The notes: generated by a model from the letters alone, not told the origin. A stretch of 14,175 nt of DNA from Nitrospina sp. (GCA_018665625.1 JABJCF010000548.1:1-14175), one strand, 5' to 3'; counted from the first letter of the stretch, positions 1 through 7,165 are shown. Translations and numbers: made by a program.

Positions 1-10
1 ACCCTATAGT

Positions 11-98
11 TCCCCCTCATCCTAACCTTCTCCCTCCAGGGGAGAAGGAACTTTTTGCTGCCTCTCCCCCACGAGGGAGAGGATTGAGGTGAGGGGGA
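11..98. repeat. Nested inverted repeat with two internal hairpins (REP/MITE-like)
   Basis: The outer arms, about 11-36 and 73-98, are imperfect reverse complements of 26 bases each, beginning TCCCCCTCA and ending TGAGGGGGA. Each half also folds alone: CCTTCTCC pairs with GGAGAAGG at about 26-48, and CCTCTCCC with GGGAGAGG at about 61-82. The element can therefore form one long hairpin or two side-by-side hairpins. Pyrimidine-rich palindromic repeats of this CCCTCA...CTCTCCC style are known as dispersed elements in many bacterial genomes. No coding capacity is apparent. It lies just beyond the 3' end of the leftward membrane-protein gene, so it could also act in transcript termination or stability (inference). 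Confidence 0.75.
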
Positions 99-134
99 TT
101 TAATAACCCTTTCAACAATTGTCAGGAATGGGAG

Positions 135-482
135 CTAAATCTGAATAACGATGAGGAGAGGTAAAAGTGTTAATCCAATAACAGCGATCAGGGCGTGCGC
201 CAGAACATCCCAGCGTTTGCTGAAGGGAACGAATGCGACAACGTAGGCAACCACGGCATAGTCCATCCATGTATTTTCATGGTGGGTCTGGTTCATGATC
301 AGGAAATAAATCAGAGAAAACGCGATGGCATAAAACATCCATTTATGAATCTTCAGGTTCTGGACGGTTTTTTTCCGGAAAGCGACATACAGGCCTAAAA
401 ATATATTGACCAAATAAAACCCCATCGCCGCCAAAACCCAGACCAGGGATGGAGAAGCTAAAATTTTCGGAAAAAACCCCAT
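135..482 (-). CDS. Small four-helix membrane protein of unknown function
   Basis: I do not recognise this 115-residue protein. Four hydrophobic stretches fit transmembrane helices at about 13-35, 48-64, 74-88 and 92-114. Short polar loops join them, with a basic one (RKK) near 36-38 that suggests a cytoplasmic side. Histidines lie at or near helix ends (H46, H67, H68, H96); such residues can bind heme or metal, but nothing proves that here. The ATG at 482 is preceded by AGGAAAGG at about ten bases, a credible ribosome binding site. The gene is transcribed away from the hypothetical gene at 728, across a 245-base spacer, and ends beside the inverted repeat. It is real by hydrophobic pattern and ribosome site, but its function is unknown. 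Confidence 0.7.
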   Translation of the reverse strand: MGFFPKILASPSLVWVLAAMGFYLVNIFLGLYVAFRKKTVQNLKIHKWMFYAIAFSLIYFLIMNQTHHENTWMDYAVVAYVVAFVPFSKRWDVLAHALIAVIGLTLLPLLIVIQI

Positions 483-639
483 AAATCGTTAACCTTTCCT
501 ACAAAAATTTCTATTTGCCATGGGCAGAGTGTTTGAAATTCCACCTCTCCCTGGCACCGTTTTGGGCTCCTCATGACCACCCGCTGTGAGACGGGGATTA
601 TAACTTATCCTTCAATTACTTGCCTTTACAAAGGTCTCC

Positions 640-668
640 TTGACAAGAGAATGTGGGAGGTTTAAGGT
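640..668 (+). promoter_or_regulatory. Possible sigma-70-type promoter for the 728 gene
   Basis: A perfect TTGACA occurs at 640-645. At a 17-base spacing it is followed by TAAGGT (663-668), which matches TATAAT at only three positions. A TATATC at 669-674 is a better -10 box by sequence but lies too far away (23 bases). The site is in the 245-base divergent spacer, with the GTG start at 728. The -35 is good and the -10 is poor, so this is a tentative call. Confidence 0.3.
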
Positions 669-727
669 TATATCTGTACTAGCAATATGAAAAGTCTCGA
701 TTTTTATGAAACCGAAAGGGGGATTTT

Positions 728-1099
728 GTGAGTGAATCCGATGGAGCTGACCGCAGTTTTGAAAAACTATCCAAGGCCATTACAGAAGCGGTAATGATGT
801 CACCTAAGGTTAAAAAAATCGTTGCAGAAATTCAAAAGAACGATGAAATCTGCCCCAAAAGTTTTATGGTTCTAGTCCTTAAAATGGAAGTGTTGACCGA
901 TTCACTGGAATTGGAAGTTGAGGAAGAACTCACGGAGGAACGCCCCGCTCCCAAAAAGCGCGCTAGCAAAAAATCCCCTAAAAAAGCGCAGTTCATCGAC
1001 GGACAAAAGCTTTCTAAAAAGGAAATCGAGTTCGAGGAATTTTCAAACAAAAAGTTCAACACCGAAGACTGGCTTAAGAAAAACGGACTTATTTTTTAG
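728..1099 (+). CDS. Charged hypothetical protein, 123 residues
   Basis: I do not recognise a family. The protein is soluble, with no signal peptide or membrane segment. Residues 1-70 look helical and end in an acidic run (EVEEELTEE). A strongly basic, alanine- and proline-containing linker follows at about 73-88 (PAPKKRASKKSPKK). The C-terminal 35 residues end in a tryptophan-containing segment (EDWLKKNGLIF) that could be a small folded motif. The GTG start is chosen because GGGGGA lies four bases upstream and an in-frame stop at 707 excludes any earlier start. The basic linker between an acidic helix region and a terminal module would suit nucleic-acid or protein contact, but that is speculation. 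The MEMO-family gene follows about 96 bases downstream on the same strand. Confidence 0.75.
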   Translation: MSESDGADRSFEKLSKAITEAVMMSPKVKKIVAEIQKNDEICPKSFMVLVLKMEVLTDSLELEVEEELTEERPAPKKRASKKSPKKAQFIDGQKLSKKEIEFEEFSNKKFNTEDWLKKNGLIF

Positions 1100-1195
1100 A
1101 GTCCATCTTCCGGTAACAACTTTTATAAACTGGTTGCCGTCCTTTGACCTTGTTTCCTCTTTCGACCTAAATCCTGCAAGAAAGAAGAGGGTCTG

Positions 1196-2023
1196 ATTTT
1201 ATCTGAAGACAAAAATCCTAAGCGTTCTCCTGCTGTAGCAGGTAAATTCTATCCCAAACAACCCAGCGAGCTGGAAAAGAAAATAGCATTCCATTTGGGC
1301 GATCTTACCAAGGCTAAGCAAAAAGCCATTGGTGTGGTATCACCCCACGCGGGTTTCATGTATTCCGGTGATGTGGCAGGTGCGGTGTATTCCAGAATCG
1401 AAATACCAGAAACGATAATAATATTAGGACCCAACCATACCGGTCACGGCGAAAATGTTTCGGTGATGACAGAAGGCATATGGTCAATGCCCATGGGCGA
1501 TATAGCCATTGACACAGAACTGGCGAAAGCATTGTGTGAAGAAACTTCATTGGCCAGGCCCAACACTGCAGCACATCAATTCGAGCACTCGATTGAAACC
1601 CAGCTTCCGTTTCTGCAATATCTCCGAGCAACCTTTCGCATCGTTCCCATCTGCCTGAAAAAAGTAGACTTCTCCACATGCCAAAAATTAAGCGAAGGAA
1701 TTGTCAGAGCCTTGAAGCGAACTAATAAATCGGCTTTAATTATCGCAAGCTCAGACATGAATCATTTTGAATCACATAATGCTGCCAAGGAAAAAGATAA
1801 AAAAGCCATTGCCAAAATTGAAGACCGGGATGCTCTGGGTCTTTTTAATACCGTTCGGCAAGAACAAATTTCCATGTGCGGGGTGAATCCCACAACCGTC
1901 ATGTTGCTTTGCTCTGAAAAACTGGGGGCCAAGCAAGCGGAACTGATCGAATATAAAACTTCAGGCGAAGTAAACGGAGATAAAAATCGAGTGGTGGGTT
2001 ACGCTGGGGTTATTGTCAGCTAA
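1196..2023 (+). CDS. MEMO1-family protein (AmmeMemoRadiSam system protein B), unusual start
   Basis: The MEMO family is a dioxygenase-like fold related to class III extradiol enzymes, and its bacterial reaction is not settled. Counting from ATT at 1196 the protein has 275 residues, the usual family length. The four positions that form the MEMO active-site pocket are present: H51 in SPHAG, H81 in GPNHTG, H190 in SSDMNH and C228 in MCGVNP. The family's N-terminal signature (SPAVAGKFYP) is encoded at about 1226-1255, upstream of the first conventional start, TTG at 1295. Between the in-frame stop at 1145 and 1295 there is no ATG, GTG or TTG. The likeliest initiators are ATT 1196 or CTG 1193, just after a GAAGAGGG ribosome site (1184-1191). 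The partners that name the system, AMMECR1 and a radical SAM protein, are absent from the window. The 3' end overlaps the opposing VOC gene by four bases. The family is certain; the exact start is not. Confidence 0.87.
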   Translation: MLSEDKNPKRSPAVAGKFYPKQPSELEKKIAFHLGDLTKAKQKAIGVVSPHAGFMYSGDVAGAVYSRIEIPETIIILGPNHTGHGENVSVMTEGIWSMPMGDIAIDTELAKALCEETSLARPNTAAHQFEHSIETQLPFLQYLRATFRIVPICLKKVDFSTCQKLSEGIVRALKRTNKSALIIASSDMNHFESHNAAKEKDKKAIAKIEDRDALGLFNTVRQEQISMCGVNPTTVMLLCSEKLGAKQAELIEYKTSGEVNGDKNRVVGYAGVIVS

Positions 2024-2400
2024 TTTTTGTACTGCATCAATTCTATTTCATATTTATCTGGATCTTCAGTAAAAATAAACTTCGTTCCGTTTGAAGACTC
2101 CAAGGGACCTTCTGTAATAGGAATACCCGCTGCATTGAGTTTATCCATACATTCCTGCAGATCATCCACTTGAAAAGCGAGATGAACCAAGTCTTCGGGA
2201 ACATGGACCGACCCCGAATCAGGAAAAGAACATAATTCCAATTCACAATCCATTTCAGGAAACTTAAAAAATACGAGTTTCGAACCACGCGGTGAAGTTT
2301 TCTGTTCAATCACTTCCATTCCCAGAATGTCCTGATAAAAAGAAATTGATTTATCCATATCTGAAACCCTGAATCGGGTATGCAGGTATCTCTTAATCAT
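2020..2400 (-). CDS. VOC-family protein, glyoxalase I (lactoylglutathione lyase)-like
   Basis: This 126-residue single-domain protein has the paired beta-alpha-beta-beta-beta repeats of the vicinal oxygen chelate fold, at about 4-58 and 70-124. The four metal ligands of glyoxalase I have clear counterparts: H7 in LHTRFRV, E55 in ELEL, H73 in VHLAFQV and E120 in IELMQ. Spacing and length are close to bacterial GloA, and the end carries the typical DPDxYxIEL motif. The likely role is methylglyoxal detoxification in the cytoplasm by isomerising its thiol adduct to a lactoyl thioester. VOC proteins vary widely, so another substrate is possible. The ATG overlaps the stop of the phosphomannomutase gene as ATGA and has no obvious ribosome site of its own, which indicates translational coupling. 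It is the last gene of the leftward cluster. Confidence 0.85.
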   Translation of the reverse strand: MIKRYLHTRFRVSDMDKSISFYQDILGMEVIEQKTSPRGSKLVFFKFPEMDCELELCSFPDSGSVHVPEDLVHLAFQVDDLQECMDKLNAAGIPITEGPLESSNGTKFIFTEDPDKYEIELMQYKN

Positions 2401-3779
2401 GGCTGGTAATCAAACTTAACGATGGGCTGATATTTGTCCATTTGTTCTTTTATGACAACCACCAGCTCTTTCAATCTTTCTTCGGTGACAGCCTCAAGTC
2501 TAAGAACCAGAACAGGCTGCGTGTTTGAAGCACGGATCAAAGCCCACCCACCCTCAAAGTTGACGCGCACGCCATCGATATCTATCACATCATATTGCTT
2601 TCGAAAAGTTTCTGTTAACTCACTGACAATTTCAAATTTCCGCTCATCGGGGCAGTCAATTCGAATCTCAGGGGTATAAGCCGTCTCAGGAAGGTCAGCC
2701 AGCATTTCAGAAACTTTTTGCTTCGAGGTCGCGACAATTTGCAGCACTCGGCATGCAGCGAAAATAGCATCATCAAAACCATAATAATTGTCGGCGAAAC
2801 AAATATGCCCGCTCATTTCTCCAGCCAGCAAGGCTCCCGTCTCGCGCATTTTATTTTTTATCAAAGAGTGCCCCGCTGCAGCCATAACCGGAACGCCTCC
2901 GTGTTTTTCAATATCCTGATAAAGGTTTTGCGAACACTTGACCTCACCTACAATGGTCGCTCCCGGATTCCGCGAAAGAATATCGCGAGCAAAAATGGTA
3001 AGCAATTGGTCACCCCACAAAATATTTCCTTTTTCATCAACCACCCCTATTCGGTCAGCATCGCCATCGAAACCAATACCCAACTCCGCATTTTCCGAAC
3101 GAACTTTTTCAATCAAGTCCGTCAGGTGTTCAGCAACGGTAGGGTCGGGGTGATGATTTGGAAAGGTTCCATCAGGCTCACTAAAAATTTCGATGGGGTT
3201 CTGCCCCAATTTTCTTAACAAATCTGGCCCCACTATTCCGAAACAACCATTACCGCCATCAACCACCACTTTAATATCTCGTGGGATTTCTAATATGGAA
3301 CAAATTTTCTCCATATAGGCATCCAGCACAGGCTGCTGATTTGTACTCCCTGTTCCTGTTTCAAAATCATTGGATTCGATCAGGCCTTTCAACGCCTGCA
3401 CCTTTTCCCCATAGAGACTATGGAGACCCTGACTGATTTTAAAACCGTTAAACTCTGGCGGATTGTGACTGCCAGTAATCATGACACCACCATCAGCATT
3501 GAAATGATGAAGAGCAAAGTAGGTCACGGGTGTTGGAACCATTCCTATATCAATAACATCACATCCGGTCGAATTTAAAGCTTTGGAAAGAATATCTCGA
3601 AACTCAACGGAGCTGGAGCGCACATCCCTTCCCAGAACCATGGTTTTCCCGCCGCCTCGTCTTATATAAGTCCCAATGGCTTTCCCTATACTGGTTACGG
3701 AGTCTGGAGTGAGGTCTGATCCCACAATACCGCGGATATCATATTCGCGGAAAATTTGTGGATTGATAGAAGAGGTCAT
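2397..3779 (-). CDS. algC: Phosphomannomutase/phosphoglucomutase, AlgC type
   Basis: This 460-residue enzyme of the alpha-D-phosphohexomutase superfamily interconverts hexose 1- and 6-phosphates, feeding nucleotide-sugar synthesis for polysaccharides and lipopolysaccharide. All four domain signatures are present: the phosphoserine loop TGSHNPP with S104, the magnesium site DGDADR with D238, D240 and D242, the sugar-selecting loop GEMSGH at 320-325, and the C-terminal phosphate-binding segment RASNTQPV near 417. Positions run about four residues below Pseudomonas AlgC (S108; D242, D244, D246), and the length matches. GEMSGH and the C-terminal motif fit the bifunctional mannose/glucose subfamily; the symbol rests on that resemblance. 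The start is ATG, with a weak GGGT upstream. A 67-base gap separates it from the protease gene, and its stop overlaps the VOC start. Confidence 0.93.
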   Translation of the reverse strand: MTSSINPQIFREYDIRGIVGSDLTPDSVTSIGKAIGTYIRRGGGKTMVLGRDVRSSSVEFRDILSKALNSTGCDVIDIGMVPTPVTYFALHHFNADGGVMITGSHNPPEFNGFKISQGLHSLYGEKVQALKGLIESNDFETGTGSTNQQPVLDAYMEKICSILEIPRDIKVVVDGGNGCFGIVGPDLLRKLGQNPIEIFSEPDGTFPNHHPDPTVAEHLTDLIEKVRSENAELGIGFDGDADRIGVVDEKGNILWGDQLLTIFARDILSRNPGATIVGEVKCSQNLYQDIEKHGGVPVMAAAGHSLIKNKMRETGALLAGEMSGHICFADNYYGFDDAIFAACRVLQIVATSKQKVSEMLADLPETAYTPEIRIDCPDERKFEIVSELTETFRKQYDVIDIDGVRVNFEGGWALIRASNTQPVLVLRLEAVTEERLKELVVVIKEQMDKYQPIVKFDYQP

Positions 3780-3846
3780 ATTTATTTTACCCGTTAAAAT
3801 TTTTGATCATATATCTTGCCCTATTAGAGGACTCGTTTTTATTTTA

Positions 3847-5172
3847 TCAGGATGTTGGATCGTCTTCTGGAAAATTTTCCTCTGTCGTATCGGTTTCTTT
3901 TGGTTTTTTAATAAGGGTGCTGGTGACTTCAAATGTTTTACCTTCACGAAACACTGTCAAATTGATCTTTTGCCCAGGCACTAAAGCTAATAGCTTGCGC
4001 CGAAAAACAACGAAGTTGTCTACTGGTTTATGGTTGAATTCGACAATGATATCTTTTCCTTTAAGCCCTGAGGTTTCTGCGGGACTTTTTTTCTCAACAC
4101 CCTTTATCAGTAAACCACCCGTACCGACAAAACCCAGTTCCGCAGCTTCTCCATTAGAAATAGGTGTTGCGCTGGCCCCAAACCATCCTCGCTCCGTTTC
4201 ACCAATTATCAGCAAACCCATCACCTCTTTAACCGTATTTATGGGAATCGCAAAGCCGATCAATTGGGCCGTCTGAATAATTGCAGTATTTATACCAACC
4301 ACTTCACCATGAAGATTTATTAAGGGTCCGCCACTACTCCCTGGGTTGATTGCAGAATCGGTTTGCAAATAATTTACGAATCGATCTTTGGGGTGCGGAG
4401 AAATCCTCTCTTTTGCACTGATCAATCCTGATGTTACTGAATGTTGAAACCCTAACGGATTCCCCATTGCCAGAACAACTTCTCCCATTCGAATCGCATC
4501 CGAATCACCAAATGGAAGAACACTGGGAGTGAAATCCGGATCGATTTTTATCAGCGCAGTGTCAGACAACCGATCAATTCCAATAATTCTTGCTTGGTAC
4601 TCTTTTTGTTCTTCTGACAGAACAACACGAATATCAACCGCATTAGAAATCACATGGGCATTTGTCAGAATATAACCTTGTTCATTAATAAGAAACCCTG
4701 ACCCCAAACTGAGGCCTTCCGAATTAAACGGGACGGGGACTTGAAATGGAACAAAATCCAGGATACTGGATACGATAGGAATGTTGAACGGCAGCAAGCT
4801 ATTTGGATCGATTCCAATATTAGCGTCTTTTTCTTCCAGCCTTACAGTGTAGATATTGACCACCGCCGATTTGACGGATTCCGAAATACGGGCAAAGGTC
4901 TGGTTATCTATGGAAACGGGATCCCTGTCTCGGCTTTCTTCGACATCTTCCAACCGAGTCCAAAAATTTTCCAGGTTGATATCTTCAATCGAAATATCCT
5001 GGAAGCGTTTATCGAATATGGGTGCGTCTTTATTCACCAGCACCTTATTAGCTTGCGTGGCAGTTTGCGAAACCGAACAGGCCTGGCCTGCGAAACACAA
5101 ACCCAACAAAAATAAAATATTTAACCCGTAAGTAGTTATTAAATGTTTTGGGGTAATCTGGTTGGATTGCAT
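3847..5172 (-). CDS. HtrA/Deg-family serine protease with one PDZ domain
   Basis: This 441-residue protein is a trypsin-like HtrA protease, expected to degrade or sense misfolded proteins in the periplasm. A hydrophobic stretch at about 15-31 ends in AGQAC; it could be cut by signal peptidase I or remain as an anchor. The lipobox is imperfect (GQAC), so a lipoprotein is less likely. Residues about 45-155 form a long, less conserved lead-in before the protease domain. The catalytic triad is H173 in TNAHV, D204 in SDTALIKI and S280 in NPGSSGG. A single PDZ domain covers about 329-420, followed by an acidic tail. One PDZ domain is DegS-like in layout; DegP and DegQ have two. The ATG overlaps the SDR stop as TAATG, implying coupled translation. 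Confidence 0.93.
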   Translation of the reverse strand: MQSNQITPKHLITTYGLNILFLLGLCFAGQACSVSQTATQANKVLVNKDAPIFDKRFQDISIEDINLENFWTRLEDVEESRDRDPVSIDNQTFARISESVKSAVVNIYTVRLEEKDANIGIDPNSLLPFNIPIVSSILDFVPFQVPVPFNSEGLSLGSGFLINEQGYILTNAHVISNAVDIRVVLSEEQKEYQARIIGIDRLSDTALIKIDPDFTPSVLPFGDSDAIRMGEVVLAMGNPLGFQHSVTSGLISAKERISPHPKDRFVNYLQTDSAINPGSSGGPLINLHGEVVGINTAIIQTAQLIGFAIPINTVKEVMGLLIIGETERGWFGASATPISNGEAAELGFVGTGGLLIKGVEKKSPAETSGLKGKDIIVEFNHKPVDNFVVFRRKLLALVPGQKINLTVFREGKTFEVTSTLIKKPKETDTTEENFPEDDPTS

Positions 5173-5960
5173 TAGAAGGGGTTCCGGGTCAACCCACCGT
5201 CAACAGCGAAGTTCGTTGCGGTGATCCATGAAGATTGCTCAGAGGCGAGGAACAAAACCAGTCCTGTTATATCTTCTGGCACCCCCATTCGTTTTAGGGG
5301 AACATTTCCACCTGTCTGTTCCATAATACTTTTTTTTGCATCCTCAAAAGATTGCCCGTTTTTTTGAGCTTCCGCCTCCTTCTCCCACGACCGACTCCAC
5401 ACCGGACCCGGCGAAACGGAGTTGACGCAAATTCCATTTTCGGCAAGGGTTTGCGCCAATGAAACCGTTAGGTTGGATAAGCCTGCCTTCATCGCATTGT
5501 AATGCGGAAATATTTCTTGAGGATGAGAAGCGGCGATTGACGATATGTTAATGATTCGTGGACAAGAAGATTTTCTTAGCTCAGGAATGCTCATTCGACA
5601 TAGACGAACTGCTGACATCAGGTTAATTTGAAATGAGTTTTCCCAATCTTCATCTGAAACTTCAAAAAAGTTACCGAGCTTCAATACGGCGCCAACATTA
5701 TTTACCAGGATATCTAAACCACCGAAGGTTTCATGCGTCTTATCAAAAAATGCGCGAACATCTTCAGCTTTAGAAAGATCGGCGGAAAATAACACATGAC
5801 CCGAACCCTCAATTTCATTCGCGAGGGAATCCAGCCTCTCTTTTCCGCGCGAACACCCCGCCACCTGCGCGCCTTCTTTGGCAAATGCAAGGGCAAGGGC
5901 TCTGCCAATTCCATCGGCCACGCCGGTGACAATTACTTTTCGGTTTTTCAATGAGGACAA
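5172..5960 (-). CDS. Short-chain dehydrogenase/reductase (SDR), classical type
   Basis: This 262-residue NAD(P)H-dependent oxidoreductase has the classical SDR plan. The cofactor motif is TGVADGIG at 12-19, the stabilising motif NNVG at 87-90, and the catalytic tetrad N113, S141, Y154 and K158 (YNAMK). A PGPV segment follows after the active site. Arginine 38 at the end of the second strand (CSRG) favours NADP(H), as in many SDR enzymes. Length and the VDGG near the C-terminus fit FabG-like or glucose-dehydrogenase-like members, but the substrate cannot be read from sequence. The start is TTG, with GAAGGC at about six bases upstream. It lies 17 bases after the MoeB-like gene and its stop overlaps the protease start by one base. 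Confidence 0.93.
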   Translation of the reverse strand: MSSLKNRKVIVTGVADGIGRALALAFAKEGAQVAGCSRGKERLDSLANEIEGSGHVLFSADLSKAEDVRAFFDKTHETFGGLDILVNNVGAVLKLGNFFEVSDEDWENSFQINLMSAVRLCRMSIPELRKSSCPRIINISSIAASHPQEIFPHYNAMKAGLSNLTVSLAQTLAENGICVNSVSPGPVWSRSWEKEAEAQKNGQSFEDAKKSIMEQTGGNVPLKRMGVPEDITGLVLFLASEQSSWITATNFAVDGGLTRNPF

Positions 5961-5977
5961 TTTAAGCCTTCAGACCG

Positions 5978-7132
5978 TTAGTATAGTGGGACAGAAGAGT
6001 CTATCTTTTCTGACCATTCATTGATGCCGCCGCGCATGCTTTTCAGGTTTTTAAATCCCATTTCCTGAAGTGCTTTGGCAGCCTTCATGGAACGTACCCC
6101 GGCTTTACAATGTAGAACAATTTCTTCATCGGGATTCAGGCCATTGAGCTTTGACGGATCTTTCGCTTCAATATCTCCCAGTGGAATCAAAATCGCCCCA
6201 CCAATTTTACAGATATCGTACTCCGAGGGTTCTCGCACATCAACCAATCTGAACGCATGTTTATTGTCCATCATTTGCTTGACCTGCTCGACTCCGATTT
6301 CCATTGCATCATCTTCTGGCGATTCCTCAATGGGAACGATGCCGCAGAACTCTTCGTAGTCAATTAACTCTTTGATAGTAGGGTTGTCCCCACAAATGGG
6401 ACAGTTCTTATCCTTTTTGAGTTTCATTTCCCGGAATTTCATACCAAGAGCATCGAACAACAACAATCGACCGACTAATGTTTCACCTTTTCCTAAAATT
6501 ATCTTGACCGCTTCATTTGCTTGAATGAGGCCTACGATTCCAGGCAGAATTCCCAGCACGCCACCTTCCGCACAACTGGGAACCAGACCGGGTGGCGGCG
6601 GTTCTGGATACAAACACCGGTAGCAAGGCCCGATCTGCGAGTCAAATACTGAAGCCTGACCTTCAAATCTTAAAATACATCCATAGATATAAGGTTTCTT
6701 TAATAGCACACAGGCATCACTCGCCAGATAGCGTGTGGGGAAATTATCAGTGCCATCAATGATAATGTCGTAGTCCTTAAAAATGTCCATTACATTTTCA
6801 GACGACAACCTTACATTATATGTTTTCACATCAATGCTGGAGTTCAGGTCGGCGATTCGCTCTTTTGCGGAATCCACCTTAAGCTTTCCAACTGTTGACT
6901 CGCCATGCGCTATCTGCCTTTGCAAATTGCTGAAGTCCACCACATCAAAATCAATCAATCCTAAAGTCCCGACTCCTGCCGCGGCTAAATAAAGTGCCAA
7001 GGGTGAACCCAAGCCACCGGTGCCAATTAAAAGAACTTTTGCGTTACAAATTTTTTCCTGCCCTTCAACGCCCACTTCCGGCAATAACAAATGCCGACTG
7101 TATCGGTTGATTTGATCTGTAGTTAAAGCCAT
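5978..7132 (-). CDS. moeB: MoeB/ThiF-type sulfur-carrier adenylyltransferase with C-terminal rhodanese domain
   Basis: This 384-residue E1-like enzyme adenylates the C-terminal glycine of a ubiquitin-like sulfur carrier (MoaD, ThiS or a relative) for molybdopterin, thiamine or cysteine synthesis. The ATP site is GTGGLGSP at 37-44, with D129 in DGTDN. C187 in PSCAEGG aligns with the MoeB conserved cysteine. Zinc-binding pairs are C170/C173 and C244/C247. A rhodanese domain occupies about 280-384, with catalytic C342 in HCKAGVRS, which would carry persulfide sulfur to the carrier. The domain order matches MoeZ/MoeBR and human MOCS3 proteins. No carrier protein or other cofactor gene is in the window, so the pathway served is undecided. 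The ATG has AGGAAA about six bases upstream, and a promoter-like sequence lies further up. Confidence 0.93.
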   Translation of the reverse strand: MALTTDQINRYSRHLLLPEVGVEGQEKICNAKVLLIGTGGLGSPLALYLAAAGVGTLGLIDFDVVDFSNLQRQIAHGESTVGKLKVDSAKERIADLNSSIDVKTYNVRLSSENVMDIFKDYDIIIDGTDNFPTRYLASDACVLLKKPYIYGCILRFEGQASVFDSQIGPCYRCLYPEPPPPGLVPSCAEGGVLGILPGIVGLIQANEAVKIILGKGETLVGRLLLFDALGMKFREMKLKKDKNCPICGDNPTIKELIDYEEFCGIVPIEESPEDDAMEIGVEQVKQMMDNKHAFRLVDVREPSEYDICKIGGAILIPLGDIEAKDPSKLNGLNPDEEIVLHCKAGVRSMKAAKALQEMGFKNLKSMRGGINEWSEKIDSSVPLY

Positions 7133-7165
7133 AACAAATTTCCTGTTAAAAACGATTAAATTTCA

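Noticed and set aside
519..575. 18-codon ORF in the divergent spacer (MGRVFEIPPLPG...)
   Set aside because: No ribosome binding site precedes it, it is very short, and nothing supports translation.
483..727. Possible RNA gene or riboswitch in the divergent spacer
   Set aside because: I could not find a tRNA cloverleaf, a strong conserved fold or a known riboswitch core by reading it.
918..1196. 92-codon open frame overlapping the charged hypothetical gene and the MEMO start region
   Set aside because: It is an out-of-frame shadow of the 728 gene, with arbitrary lysine- and serine-rich composition and no motif.
1295..2023. Shorter MEMO gene starting at TTG 1295
   Set aside because: It would drop the conserved PAVAGKFYP segment encoded in the same frame just upstream, and no ribosome site precedes TTG 1295.
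2718..3218. 166-codon plus-strand frame opposite the phosphomannomutase gene
   Set aside because: The minus strand encodes a complete enzyme with all catalytic motifs; the opposite frame is incidental.
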